A stretch of DNA of 50,901 nt from NCBI GenBank assembly GCA_019637105.1, contig JAHBWF010000040.1:1-50901 (forward strand). Direction: 5' to 3'. The position numbers and the translations under genes were made by a program. The notes beneath the pieces were generated by a model. That model was not told the DNA's origin. It saw only the letters and a program-made list of their open reading frames with translations, and searched no databases. Below are positions 8,559-17,077 of this stretch, piece after piece; within the stretch, counting starts at the first letter, position 1; the number at the start of each line of letters is the position of its first letter. Origin of the DNA: Labilithrix sp. (lineage in GTDB: Bacteria > Myxococcota_A > Polyangia > Polyangiales > Polyangiaceae).

Positions 8559-10283
8559 TCAGAAGCCGATCTGTCCGCCGACCTCGGGGCCGACGCTCGG
8601 CGCGAACGCGTTGAGGAAGGCGAAGTTCGCCCGCAAGCCGAACATCAGGGCGAACCGCGGGTTCACCGTGTAGCGGCCGCCGCCGCCGAGCGCGATGAAC
8701 GCCGGACCCGCGATGTGCCAGGCGTCGACGTCCCTCTTCGTGGGCGTCCCGCCCGGCGGGGCCTCAATGACCTGCACCGGGATGCGCGTCTCGAACTGGC
8801 CGATGCCCGCGCCGCCGAAGACGTAGGGGGCGAGGCCCTTCTTGAAGAGCGCGTCCTGTCCGTGGACGTAGGTGGCGCGCAGCTCGAGGTGGATCGGCAC
8901 CGCGAAGCGCTTGCCGTCGACCTCCGCCTCGCTGCCCGTGTAGCTGTTGAGGACGAGCCCCAGGCGCCCGCCGAGGAGGACGTTGGGGGTGACCGCGTAG
9001 TCGAGCGTGAGCAAGAGGCGGATGTTGCCGAGCGCGCCCCCGCCCGTGACCTTGTCGGAGCCGCGATCCTGCGACAGGACGATCGCGTTGTTCTCCCCGG
9101 CCTGCGCCGGATCACGCGAGGGGTAGTCGCTGCCGTCGCTCCGCGTGCAGTAGTAGTTCGAGTCGTTGAGGGGCGTGGCCTGCGGGGTGAGCTTGCAGAC
9201 GTCGTCCGCGCTCGGGACGAAGGTGTAGTCGAGCGCGCCCGAGATGCCGACCCAGAGCTTCGGGCCCTTCTTCGTGCCCTCGTACTCCGTGCACTTGTTG
9301 TCGGCCGTGCACTGGTTGCTCTTGCACTCGCTGTCCTCTTCGCAGAACTCGCCGCCGTCCTTGCCGACGGGCTCGACCTTCTCCGGGCCGACCGTCGCCT
9401 TCTTGCAGCCGGGGAAGTTCGGCGGGCAGTCGCCCGTGTCGGCGCACTGCGTGGGCGGCGACGCGTTGGGGAGGTGCGGAGGCTCCTCGACCGCCTCGCT
9501 CTTCACCGGGACCTTGTACGGGTTGTTGCGGTCACCGCCGGTCGCGACCGGGTCGTTGTTCGCGTCGAAGCCCTGGATGTAATATTGCGTCGTGCCCTGC
9601 TGCACGTCGGCGCAAGGGAGGAGGCCGCCCCAGCCCTGCTCGCCCATCTTCTTCAGCTCGACGGTCTTCCACTCCGTCATGCCGAAGCCCTTGTAGCGGG
9701 CGATGACCTTGGTGAGCTGCTCCTCGCCGCCGTACTCGACGTACACGGGGATCGCCGTGCGGACCTGCTGCTCCGCGGCGGGCGTGTGCGCGAAGTCGCC
9801 CTCGGGCTGCCCCGCCGGGGCCGCGCCGCCGTTGGTCGGGGCCGCGGCCCCGCCGCCCGCCGCGCGCTTCTTCGCGTCCGCGAACGCCTGCTCGAGATCC
9901 TTCGTCTTGATGTCGGGATCGAGCGTGACGGCCGGATCGAGCTTGATCGCCTCGACGAAGTTGGCGATGCCCTTGTCCTTGTCGATGCCGCCGCCGATCT
10001 GCACGACGCCGAGGTCACGCTTCAGGCGCGAGCGGAGCTGGGCGCTGCACTTGTCCGTGCCGCACTGGCCGATGGCCTTCTCGAGCTTCTCCGCGGCCTT
10101 CGTGAATTCGGTCGCGAGGTAGTCCTCCTCCATGGCCTTCTTCTGAAGTGCCTTGGCGGGACCCTCGGCTTTTCCCTGCGCGACGGCGGCGGGCGACGCG
10201 AAGAGGAGCGCGAGGCCGACGGCCAGCGGGACGAGGAAGGAGCGCAACGTCGACGCTTTGAAGGAGCTCACAGGCCGCTCCAT
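8559..10283 (-). CDS. Secreted outer-membrane beta-barrel-like protein with Cys-rich centre
   Basis: 574 residues. A signal peptide (MERPVSSFKASTLRSFLVPL to SPAAVAQG) supports ATG 10283; a start 20 codons earlier would bury it. Residues of about 35-150 form a charged helical segment with TPR-like character, relating EAIKLDPAVTLDPDIKTKDL to an expected tail-length pattern. The middle (about residues 270-350) has cysteine pairs in CADTGDCPPNFPGC, CEEDSECKSNQCTADNKC and later pairs, like the short Cys modules common in myxobacterial secreted proteins. The last 220 residues alternate polar and hydrophobic residues (VGISGALDYTFVP, LLLTLDYAVTPNVLLGGRLG, YVFGGAGIGQFETRI, FALMFGLRANFAFL) and end in Phe (GGQIGF), as outer-membrane barrels do. 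The function is not known. The barrel call is inference from the strand pattern and terminal Phe. Confidence 0.75.
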   Translation of the reverse strand: MERPVSSFKASTLRSFLVPLAVGLALLFASPAAVAQGKAEGPAKALQKKAMEEDYLATEFTKAAEKLEKAIGQCGTDKCSAQLRSRLKRDLGVVQIGGGIDKDKGIANFVEAIKLDPAVTLDPDIKTKDLEQAFADAKKRAAGGGAAAPTNGGAAPAGQPEGDFAHTPAAEQQVRTAIPVYVEYGGEEQLTKVIARYKGFGMTEWKTVELKKMGEQGWGGLLPCADVQQGTTQYYIQGFDANNDPVATGGDRNNPYKVPVKSEAVEEPPHLPNASPPTQCADTGDCPPNFPGCKKATVGPEKVEPVGKDGGEFCEEDSECKSNQCTADNKCTEYEGTKKGPKLWVGISGALDYTFVPSADDVCKLTPQATPLNDSNYYCTRSDGSDYPSRDPAQAGENNAIVLSQDRGSDKVTGGGALGNIRLLLTLDYAVTPNVLLGGRLGLVLNSYTGSEAEVDGKRFAVPIHLELRATYVHGQDALFKKGLAPYVFGGAGIGQFETRIPVQVIEAPPGGTPTKRDVDAWHIAGPAFIALGGGGRYTVNPRFALMFGLRANFAFLNAFAPSVGPEVGGQIGF

Positions 10284-10539
10284 TACACCGGTTTCGGATT
10301 TTTGGGGGTAGAAAGCGATTGCGCCACGCGTCGTTGCCGTCACGCTAACGTCTCGCGCATGGACGCGCGGCTGTCGGCGTCCGCGGACGCCCCACCTCGT
10401 TCGTTCGTCCGCCGGCTCCCGGACGAGCGCGCCGAGCGCCCCTCGAGCGACGGCGAAAAGGAATCGGACCGAAATCCGAGGCTTGCCGTCCCCGGTGACG
10501 CGACGTCCGAGCCCGCCTCGAGCGCGCTCGGGGCCCGCG

Positions 10540-11699
<1,160 letters not shown>

Positions 11700-11703
<4 letters not shown>

Positions 11704-12005
11704 TGGTCGCCCTCGCCTCGCTTCGAGGCCTGGACGAGATCGATGGCCTTCTGCGCGTACGTCTCGGCGGTCTCCGCGTACGTCGCGGCGTCGCCGTAGC
11801 TCGCCTCGGCCGCGTGCAGGTGCGCCTCGCGGAGGTGCTCCTTCGCGTAGTAGTACTCGTACGGCGCCGCGGACTCGGCCCCCATCGCCCGCGCTTGCTC
11901 GAGGCGGGCCTCCGCCGCGTTCACGGAGACGGCGTAGTAGACGCCTCCGCAGCCCGCCTGCATCCCCCCCACGCAGACCATCGCCGCCAGCAGATAGCCC
12001 CGCAT
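11700..12005 (-). CDS. Small DUF4398-like lipoprotein
   Basis: 101 residues. MRGYLLAAMVCVGGMQAGC is a lipoprotein signal with a Cys at the cleavage site, which fixes ATG 12005 over an in-frame start 28 codons earlier. The mature part is helical and Ala/Glu/Tyr-rich (NAAEARLEQARAMGAESAAP, YEYYYAKEHLREAHLHAAEA), as in DUF4398 proteins found with OmpA-type proteins. Its stop overlaps the start of the OmpA/TSP3 gene by 4 nt, and that protein carries a similar helical segment at its N-terminus, so the two probably interact. Residues from about 40 on look like one long helix or coiled coil. Role in envelope attachment is inferred from the partner. Confidence 0.8.
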
Positions 12006-12073
12006 CGACGTTACGAGACGTACCAGCGCCGGACGCACGGACACAAGGACAAACCTCGAGCCGAGGGCGAGCG

Positions 12074-12118
12074 AGCCCGGAGGGTCCACGCGCTTCGGAG
12101 CGAGGCGGGACCCGGGCT
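12074..12118 (-). terminator. Stacked hairpin after lexA
   Basis: Arms 12074-12078 with 12114-12118 and 12082-12087 with 12108-12113 pair around a 3-nt bulge, and an inner stem 12091-12094/12099-12102 closes a 4-nt loop (TCGG on the plus strand). It lies 13 nt past the lexA stop (12131) and before the small lipoprotein gene, so it may end lexA transcription. No T tract follows. Confidence 0.5.
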
Positions 12119-12130
12119 ACGGAATCCGGG

Positions 12131-12808
12131 CTAGAGGCGGCGGAAGACGCCGACCACGACGCCGAGGAGCATCGTCGGCTTGAAGTCGACCGCCCGGACG
12201 AGGATGGGCGCCATGGCCTTGTTGGCCGGCTGGAAGCGCACGTAGTCCTTCTCCGGGTAGTAGTACTTCACCGTCGCCTCGTCGCCGATCAGCGCGACGA
12301 CGATGTCTCCGCGGTTCGCCGTGAGCTGCTTGCGGACGAAGATGTAGTCGCCGTTGAGGATCCCGGCTTCGATCATCGAGTCGCCGTGGACGCGGAGGCC
12401 GAAGACCTCGCGCCCGCCCTTCAGCAGACCGCGGTCGACGCGCACCGTGTCGATGACGTGCTCTTCCGCGAAGAGCGGCAGGCCGGCGGCGACGCGCCCG
12501 AGCACCTGGACGTCGATGACGTCGTCGTCGTCGCTCAGCGGAGGCAGGCCGGAGAGGCCGTTCGACGCCTCCGCCGGATCGGCATTACTGTTCGCGTGTG
12601 CGGTGGGGCGAAGCGCGCGCGACTTCATGTCCTCGCGCGTGAGGTAGCCCTTGCGCTCGAGCGCGCGCAGGTGATCGTTGACGCCGTTGGTCGAGCGGAT
12701 CCCCATTCGCGCGCCGATCTCGCGCAGCGTCGGCGGGTAGCCGCGGTCGGCAATCGACTGGCGGATGAAGTCGAGCACCATCTGCTGACGCTGCGTGAGT
12801 CCTTGCAC
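12131..12808 (-). CDS. lexA: LexA SOS repressor
   Basis: 225 residues from GTG 12808 ([17 protein letters not shown]), which aligns exactly with the usual LexA start MxxLTxRQxxVLDxI. The N-terminal winged helix-turn-helix ([32 protein letters not shown]) binds the operator. The linker is acidic (SDDDDVIDV). The C-terminal peptidase has the Ala-Gly cleavage site in [13 protein letters not shown], the nucleophile Ser in [15 protein letters not shown] and the general-base Lys in DEATVKYYY. Self-cleavage, stimulated by RecA filaments, would derepress the SOS genes. Frame-open codons upstream (a TTG at 12844 and a GTG at 12829) would add 12 or 7 residues, but those codons fall inside the promoter and operator. 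ruvB, an SOS gene in many bacteria, lies about 19 kb away. Confidence 0.95.
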   Translation of the reverse strand: MQGLTQRQQMVLDFIRQSIADRGYPPTLREIGARMGIRSTNGVNDHLRALERKGYLTREDMKSRALRPTAHANSNADPAEASNGLSGLPPLSDDDDVIDVQVLGRVAAGLPLFAEEHVIDTVRVDRGLLKGGREVFGLRVHGDSMIEAGILNGDYIFVRKQLTANRGDIVVALIGDEATVKYYYPEKDYVRFQPANKAMAPILVRAVDFKPTMLLGVVVGVFRRL

Positions 12809-12811
12809 GTT

Positions 12812-12844
12812 GTTCAGCGTACTGAACACGCGTACCCGAGTCAA
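12812..12844 (-). promoter_or_regulatory. lexA: lexA promoter with overlapping GTTCAG-N4-CTGAAC operator
   Basis: On the minus strand a -35 TTGACT (12844-12839) and a -10 TACGCT (12821-12816) are 17 bp apart. A palindrome with perfect 6-bp arms, GTTCAG (12827-12822) and CTGAAC (12817-12812), spans the -10 box. A GTTCAG half-site is the known LexA-box core of Myxococcus. Start-site prediction puts +1 about 7 nt after the -10, at or next to the GTG start, so the mRNA would be leaderless. No Shine-Dalgarno sequence is visible upstream of the GTG. Confidence 0.75.
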
Positions 12845-12974
12845 GGAACGGGGGGCGTTTCCCGTTTTTCCTCATGCTTTCCGCCTATTGCGAAGAGCCT
12901 ATCCGCAGCTTTTCAACAAGAGGATGAGGGTTGCCTCCCCCCGTCTCCGAGCCCGGCCGGCGACCTCGGAGGGC

Positions 12975-13454
12975 TCACTTCCAGAGCTTGGTCAGGATCT
13001 TCCCCTCGAACGGATCGCCGTGACACGTCTCGCAGCCGTGGTCCTTCTTGTCGGCGCGGCGCATCGTGTCGACGTAGCTCTCCTGCATCCACGCGCCGAG
13101 GGCGCGGAGATCCCGCCGGTCGAGGATCTCGGCGCGCCCACCGTGACAGCTATCGCAGTAGAGGACGCCGCCGCCCTCGAGGGCGAGCCCGCGCGTGAAG
13201 TCGTTCCACATGTGGGTGGCGATCTTCTTGTTCGCGGTCGGCGCGCGGAAGTCCTTGTCGTGGCAGTGGCTGCACGTGACGCCGAGCGCCTTCGTGAACG
13301 TGTTCATCACGTCGCGGAGCGTCTTGGCGTCGAGCTTGTTCAGCGGCGGCAGCGCGGTCGGATCGACGCCGATCTCGCGGAGCTTGTCCGCCATCGCCGA
13401 CGGCGCGACCGGCTTCATCGACGGGGCCGGCGGCACGGGAGGCGGCGGCGTCAT
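12975..13454 (-). CDS. Triheme c-type cytochrome (N-terminus uncertain)
   Basis: 159 residues from the first in-frame ATG, 13454. It contains three heme-attachment motifs: CSHCH (near 13265), CDSCH (near 13150) and CETCH (near 13025). The region around the first heme (LNKLDAKTLRDVMNTFTKAL, FRAPTANKKIATHMW) resembles photosynthetic-reaction-centre-type cytochrome c subunits found in non-phototrophs, though that family link is only suggestive. A cytochrome c must be exported, yet this start has only a Pro/Ala-rich N-terminus (MTPPPPVPPAPSMKPVAP) and no signal peptide. A signal-peptide-like reading frame begins at 13704, overlapping the upstream stop, but in another frame, which suggests a frameshift between 13454 and 13704. 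If the start at 13704 is right, the true gene is 12975-13704. Confidence 0.8.
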   Translation of the reverse strand: MTPPPPVPPAPSMKPVAPSAMADKLREIGVDPTALPPLNKLDAKTLRDVMNTFTKALGVTCSHCHDKDFRAPTANKKIATHMWNDFTRGLALEGGGVLYCDSCHGGRAEILDRRDLRALGAWMQESYVDTMRRADKKDHGCETCHGDPFEGKILTKLWK

Positions 13455-13704
13455 CGCCGTTTCGCGGGGCCCGGCCGTGACCCGCCCGTGGAGCCGACGT
13501 CGCGGGCGGTGACGTCGCTCGGCGGATCGTGGTCGGCGGCGTCTGCGGTCGGGTCCGGTCGACCCCTCGCCGGGTCCGCACGCCGTCGCTCGCGGCGAGC
13601 GCGGCGCCGGCGACCGCGCCGGCGAGCACGCCGCTCCGGACGACCGGCGTGGCGACCGTCGATCGGGCTCGCCCGATCACCCGCACGAGCGGCGCGAAGG
13701 TCAT
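13455..13704 (-). other. Likely signal-peptide segment of the cytochrome gene, out of frame
   Basis: ATG 13704 overlaps the stop of the cNMP-binding gene (TGATG), typical of translational coupling. The first 45 codons (MTFAPLVRVIGRARSTVATP, then a hydrophobic GVLAGAVAGAALAAS run) have a high fraction of G or C at third positions and read as a signal peptide. Downstream the same frame becomes Arg/Pro/Ser-rich, whereas another frame reads ADHDPPSDVTARDVGS-like acidic linker before the cytochrome begins in yet another frame. This fits one or more frameshifts in a gene reaching from 13704 to 12975, by assembly error or mutation. Confidence 0.5.
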
Positions 13705-14225
13705 CAGAAGCGCCCGCTCGTCGACAGGAACGTGAGCTTGTCGTTCGTCTCGCGGAGCCGCGCCGCGAGCATGCGGACGCAGCTCCAGAGGACCTCGTAG
13801 GCGAGGTCCTTGTGCAAGAAGAGGAGGTCGTCGAAGGCGTCCTTCGTGATGACGAGCAGGCGGCAGCGCTCGTGCGCGAGCGCGCCCGCCGAGCGCGGCG
13901 ACTCGTCGAGGAGCGCCATCTCGCCGAAGACCTCGCCCGGACCGAGGACGGCGAGGGCCTCTTCGCCCATGCCGCCGACCTCGCGCGAGATCCGGACCTT
14001 GCCCTCGAGGATGATGTAGAGCTTGTCGCCGGGATCGCCGTACTGAAAGAGACGCGTCCCGTAGGCGAGCGTCTCCTCCGTCGTGACGTTGGCGATCATC
14101 GTGAGCGCCTCGGGGGTCAGCCCGTCGAAGAACGGCACCTTCGCGAGCTGCGCCTCGCGCTCGGCGCCCGACGCGTCGCCGCGGTTCTGCTCCTGCACGG
14201 CCGGAGCGGCCGAGTCATTCGCCAC
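13704..14225 (-). CDS. Cyclic-nucleotide-binding domain protein
   Basis: 173 residues from GTG 14225. Residues of about 30-150 form one cNMP-binding domain: FFDGLTPEALTMIANV, the barrel GTRLFQYGDPGDKLYIILEG, and the phosphate-binding cassette FGEMALLDESPRSAGA, which retains the Glu and Arg that bind cAMP or cGMP. No DNA-binding helix-turn-helix follows, so it is not a Crp-type regulator. The C-terminus (VRMLAARLRETNDKL) is a helix that may contact a partner. It sits 43 nt downstream of trxB, and its stop overlaps the ATG at 13704 of the following cytochrome region, so the three may form a redox operon. Ligand binding is inferred from the intact cassette. Confidence 0.88.
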   Translation of the reverse strand: MANDSAAPAVQEQNRGDASGAEREAQLAKVPFFDGLTPEALTMIANVTTEETLAYGTRLFQYGDPGDKLYIILEGKVRISREVGGMGEEALAVLGPGEVFGEMALLDESPRSAGALAHERCRLLVITKDAFDDLLFLHKDLAYEVLWSCVRMLAARLRETNDKLTFLSTSGRF

Positions 14226-14268
14226 GGTCGCAGCGTAGCCCTCCGACGATGCGGCCGTCCAGATGCGA

Positions 14269-15231
14269 TCAGTGCGACGAGTTCGCCGCGAGCCAGCGCT
14301 CGGCCTCGAGCGCGGCCATGCAGCCCGTCCCCGCGGCGGTGACCGCCTGGCGGTAGACGAAGTCCTGGACGTCGCCCGCGGCGAAGACGCCCTCCACCGA
14401 GGTCTGCGTCGTGCCGGGCTTGGTCCGGATGTAGCCGTTGTCGTGGAGCTCGAGCCAGTCCCTGAACAGGTCCGTGTTCGGGGTGTGGCCGATGGCGACG
14501 AAGAAGCCGGTCACGTCGACCACCATCTTCTCGTTCGTCTTGTTGTTGCGGACGCGCACGCCGGTGACCTCGCCCTTCGACACGTCGAGGATCTCGTCGA
14601 CCTCGGTGTTGTAGAGGACCTCGATCTTCGGGTTGGCGAGGACGCGGTCCTGCATCGCCTTGCTGGCGCGGAACTCGTCGCGGCGGTGCACGAGCGTGAC
14701 CTTCGAGCAGAGACCCGAGAGGTACATCGACTCTTCCATCGCGGTGTCGCCGCCGCCGATGACCATGACCGGCTGCTTGCGGAAGAACGCGCCGTCGCAC
14801 ACGGCGCAGGCGCTGACGCCCTTGCCCTGGAGCGCGGTCTCGCTCGGGATGCCGAGCCACTTCGCCTGGGCTCCCGTCGCGATGATGACCGTCTCGGCGG
14901 TCCACTCCTTGTCGTCGTCGCCCGCCCAGACCTTGAACGCGCCCTTCTTCGAGAAGTCGACCTTGTTGACGTCCTCCGTGCGGATCTCGACGCCCTGGTG
15001 GACGCCCTGATCGCGGAAGTGCTTCATCAGCGTCGGCCCGGCGATCTTCTCGGGGAAGCCCGGGTAGTTCTCGACGTCGTTCGTGATCATCAGCTGGCCG
15101 CCGGGGATGCCGCCGCGCGCGAGCCCCTCGAACATGAGAGGCTTGAGGTTCGCACGAGCCGCGTAGATGCCGGCGGTGTGGCCCGCGGGGCCGGACCCGA
15201 TGATGATGACCTTACGAGGCGCTTCGCTCAT
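14269..15231 (-). CDS. trxB: Thioredoxin reductase
   Basis: 320 residues. The FAD site IIGSGPAGHTAGIYAARA lies near the N-terminus; CAVCDGAFF supplies the redox-active CxxC; VIGGGDTAMEESMYL is the NADPH-binding Rossmann motif; and GVFAAGDVQDFVYRQAV is the second FAD-binding motif. Length and motif order are normal for low-molecular-weight bacterial TrxB. The enzyme uses NADPH to reduce thioredoxin in the cytoplasm. ATG 15231 (MSEAPRKVIIIG) is preferred over an in-frame start seven codons earlier because the Rossmann strand begins at once. No thioredoxin gene is adjacent. It is followed by the cNMP-binding gene at 43 nt. Confidence 0.93.
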   Translation of the reverse strand: MSEAPRKVIIIGSGPAGHTAGIYAARANLKPLMFEGLARGGIPGGQLMITNDVENYPGFPEKIAGPTLMKHFRDQGVHQGVEIRTEDVNKVDFSKKGAFKVWAGDDDKEWTAETVIIATGAQAKWLGIPSETALQGKGVSACAVCDGAFFRKQPVMVIGGGDTAMEESMYLSGLCSKVTLVHRRDEFRASKAMQDRVLANPKIEVLYNTEVDEILDVSKGEVTGVRVRNNKTNEKMVVDVTGFFVAIGHTPNTDLFRDWLELHDNGYIRTKPGTTQTSVEGVFAAGDVQDFVYRQAVTAAGTGCMAALEAERWLAANSSH

Positions 15232-15295
15232 GGCACCGGAGCATAACACCAAGACGAGGCGCCGCTACGGTCGCGCGTCGACGAAGCTCAGGCGG

Positions 15296-16972
15296 TCAGA
15301 AGCGGTACGCGAGGCCGACGTTGATGACGTTGAGCGCGTTGGTGATCGTGCCGAGGTTGACCGGCCAGCTCGTACGGTACCGCTGGGTGCCGTCGCTGCA
15401 GCGGTTCGGCCCCGTGACGGTGGCGTCCCCCGGGCACGGCGCCCCGGCGAGCGCCCCGATGCCCGTCGCGCTCCGATCCGTGCGCGTCTGGTCGGCGAAG
15501 AACGTGTGGCCGTAGCCGGCCATGATCTCGATCGCGTCCGTCCGCGCCGGATCTTTCCCGAGGCGGATGCGGTACGTCCCGCCGAGCGCGAAGCCGATCC
15601 GCTGCGACGCCGCGAAGTCGATGTGCTGGAACTGGTCCCGCCCGGCGCCGGTCTCGATGTAGGCGCCCGCGCGGAGCGCGAGGCGATCGGGCAGGACGTT
15701 GAAGTCGCCGCCGAGGCGGATGCCGAACACGTCGCGGTACTGGCGCGGCTGATCGGCGTTCGGCGGGATCTCGGAGTTGATCCCGGAGACCGGCAGCCGC
15801 CCGGCCCCGCTCGGATCGCTCGGGAAGCGCACCTCGAGCGCGTCGATCGCGGAGTTGTTCGCCCAGGTGAGATCGAGCTCGACGTCGAACAGGTCGTTCG
15901 CGAGCGGATCGCGCCGGTAGGTCTTGCCGGTCGACGCCTGGGTCTGCGCCTCCTCGAGCGAGACGCGCGGGCGGTGGTAGCGGAGGCCCACCTTCGCCTC
16001 CATCGGGACGGCGAGCTTCACCTTCGCGTTGTCGCCCTTCCCGCACTTGCCCTCGTCCTGGGGACGGCCGGTGCCGCAGTCGCTGAAGATGGTGTCGCCG
16101 TAGCCGACGCCGCTCTCGTCGCCGCGCGCGTTGGCGGCGGTGTAGAAGCTCGTCGCGGTGCCGACGTCGCCCACCGCCTTGATCGCGTCGGTCCACTGGT
16201 ACCAGCCGGCGACGTCGATCTCCGGCGACACGCTCCAGAGCCCGCCGGCGCTGACGCGCGGGATGAAGTAGTCGCGGACCTGGAGGTTCGCGCGGACGTC
16301 GTTGTCGCTGGTCTGGCCGCCGCTGTTCAGCGCGACCGTGGCCGCCGCGTTCTTGATCTTCGCGAAGCCCCAGCCGAAGCTCACGCCGAGGCGCAGGTTG
16401 GAGACGACCTCGTACCCGACGCCGACCGTGGGGAACAGGATGATCCCGGCCTGCCGCGCGAGCAGGTAGCGCTGCGGGGCCGCGCGGAGCGTGCCGCCGC
16501 CGTCCTCGACGAAGTCCGGCCAGTTCTTCTCGCCCGCCGACGACGGCCCGATGACGAGCGCGCCGATCCCGAGGCGATCGTTGATGCGCAGCGTCCCGCC
16601 GATCTGCGGGTTGAACGCCGGCTCGACGTCGTTGCACACCCGCGGGAAGCGACCGTCGCCGCCGGCGAGGAGGTCCACGCTCGTGTCGCCCGCGGCTTTG
16701 ACGCGGGAGAAGCACGTGTGGTGAAAGATGAGGCTGTTCTGGATGGTCACGCGCGAGGGCTGACCGGCGAGCCCCGCGGGGTTGAAGGTCGTCGCGAGCG
16801 GATCGCTCGCGCGCGCGACCCACGCCCCGCCGCGCCCCATCTGCTCCGACCCGTTGTCCGGCACCTCGGTGACGTTCGACGCGCGAGCTTCGCGAGGAGA
16901 ACAGACGAGGGCCGCGAACGTCGGGACGACGAGCGAGGCGGCCCACAGCGCGTGGCGGGTCCGGCGGTGCAC
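15296..16972 (-). CDS. FadL/OmpP1/TodX-family outer-membrane transporter
   Basis: 558 residues from GTG 16972. The N-terminus (HRRTRHALWAASLVVPTFAA to EARASN) is a signal peptide. The mature start NGSEQMGRGGAWVARASDPL followed by FNPAGLAGQPSR is the signature of the FadL family, whose hatch and N-terminal region take part in hydrophobic-substrate passage. The rest is a 14-strand-like pattern with several loops and ends in LAYRF, the terminal-Phe signal of outer-membrane barrels. It would import hydrophobic compounds across the outer membrane; the substrate is unknown. A TTG start 12 codons earlier is open but adds residues before the signal peptide. The gene lies alone between trxB and the sensor-like gene and is transcribed leftward. 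Confidence 0.88.
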   Translation of the reverse strand: MHRRTRHALWAASLVVPTFAALVCSPREARASNVTEVPDNGSEQMGRGGAWVARASDPLATTFNPAGLAGQPSRVTIQNSLIFHHTCFSRVKAAGDTSVDLLAGGDGRFPRVCNDVEPAFNPQIGGTLRINDRLGIGALVIGPSSAGEKNWPDFVEDGGGTLRAAPQRYLLARQAGIILFPTVGVGYEVVSNLRLGVSFGWGFAKIKNAAATVALNSGGQTSDNDVRANLQVRDYFIPRVSAGGLWSVSPEIDVAGWYQWTDAIKAVGDVGTATSFYTAANARGDESGVGYGDTIFSDCGTGRPQDEGKCGKGDNAKVKLAVPMEAKVGLRYHRPRVSLEEAQTQASTGKTYRRDPLANDLFDVELDLTWANNSAIDALEVRFPSDPSGAGRLPVSGINSEIPPNADQPRQYRDVFGIRLGGDFNVLPDRLALRAGAYIETGAGRDQFQHIDFAASQRIGFALGGTYRIRLGKDPARTDAIEIMAGYGHTFFADQTRTDRSATGIGALAGAPCPGDATVTGPNRCSDGTQRYRTSWPVNLGTITNALNVINVGLAYRF

Positions 16973-17077
16973 GGCGGCAACGCTAAACCGTAGGCTCAGC
17001 TCGCACAATTCAGAACGGCGCGGCGGGCGCGATCGATCCGCCGCGCCCGCACCCCGCGGCGAGGATGGCGCCGCGCG

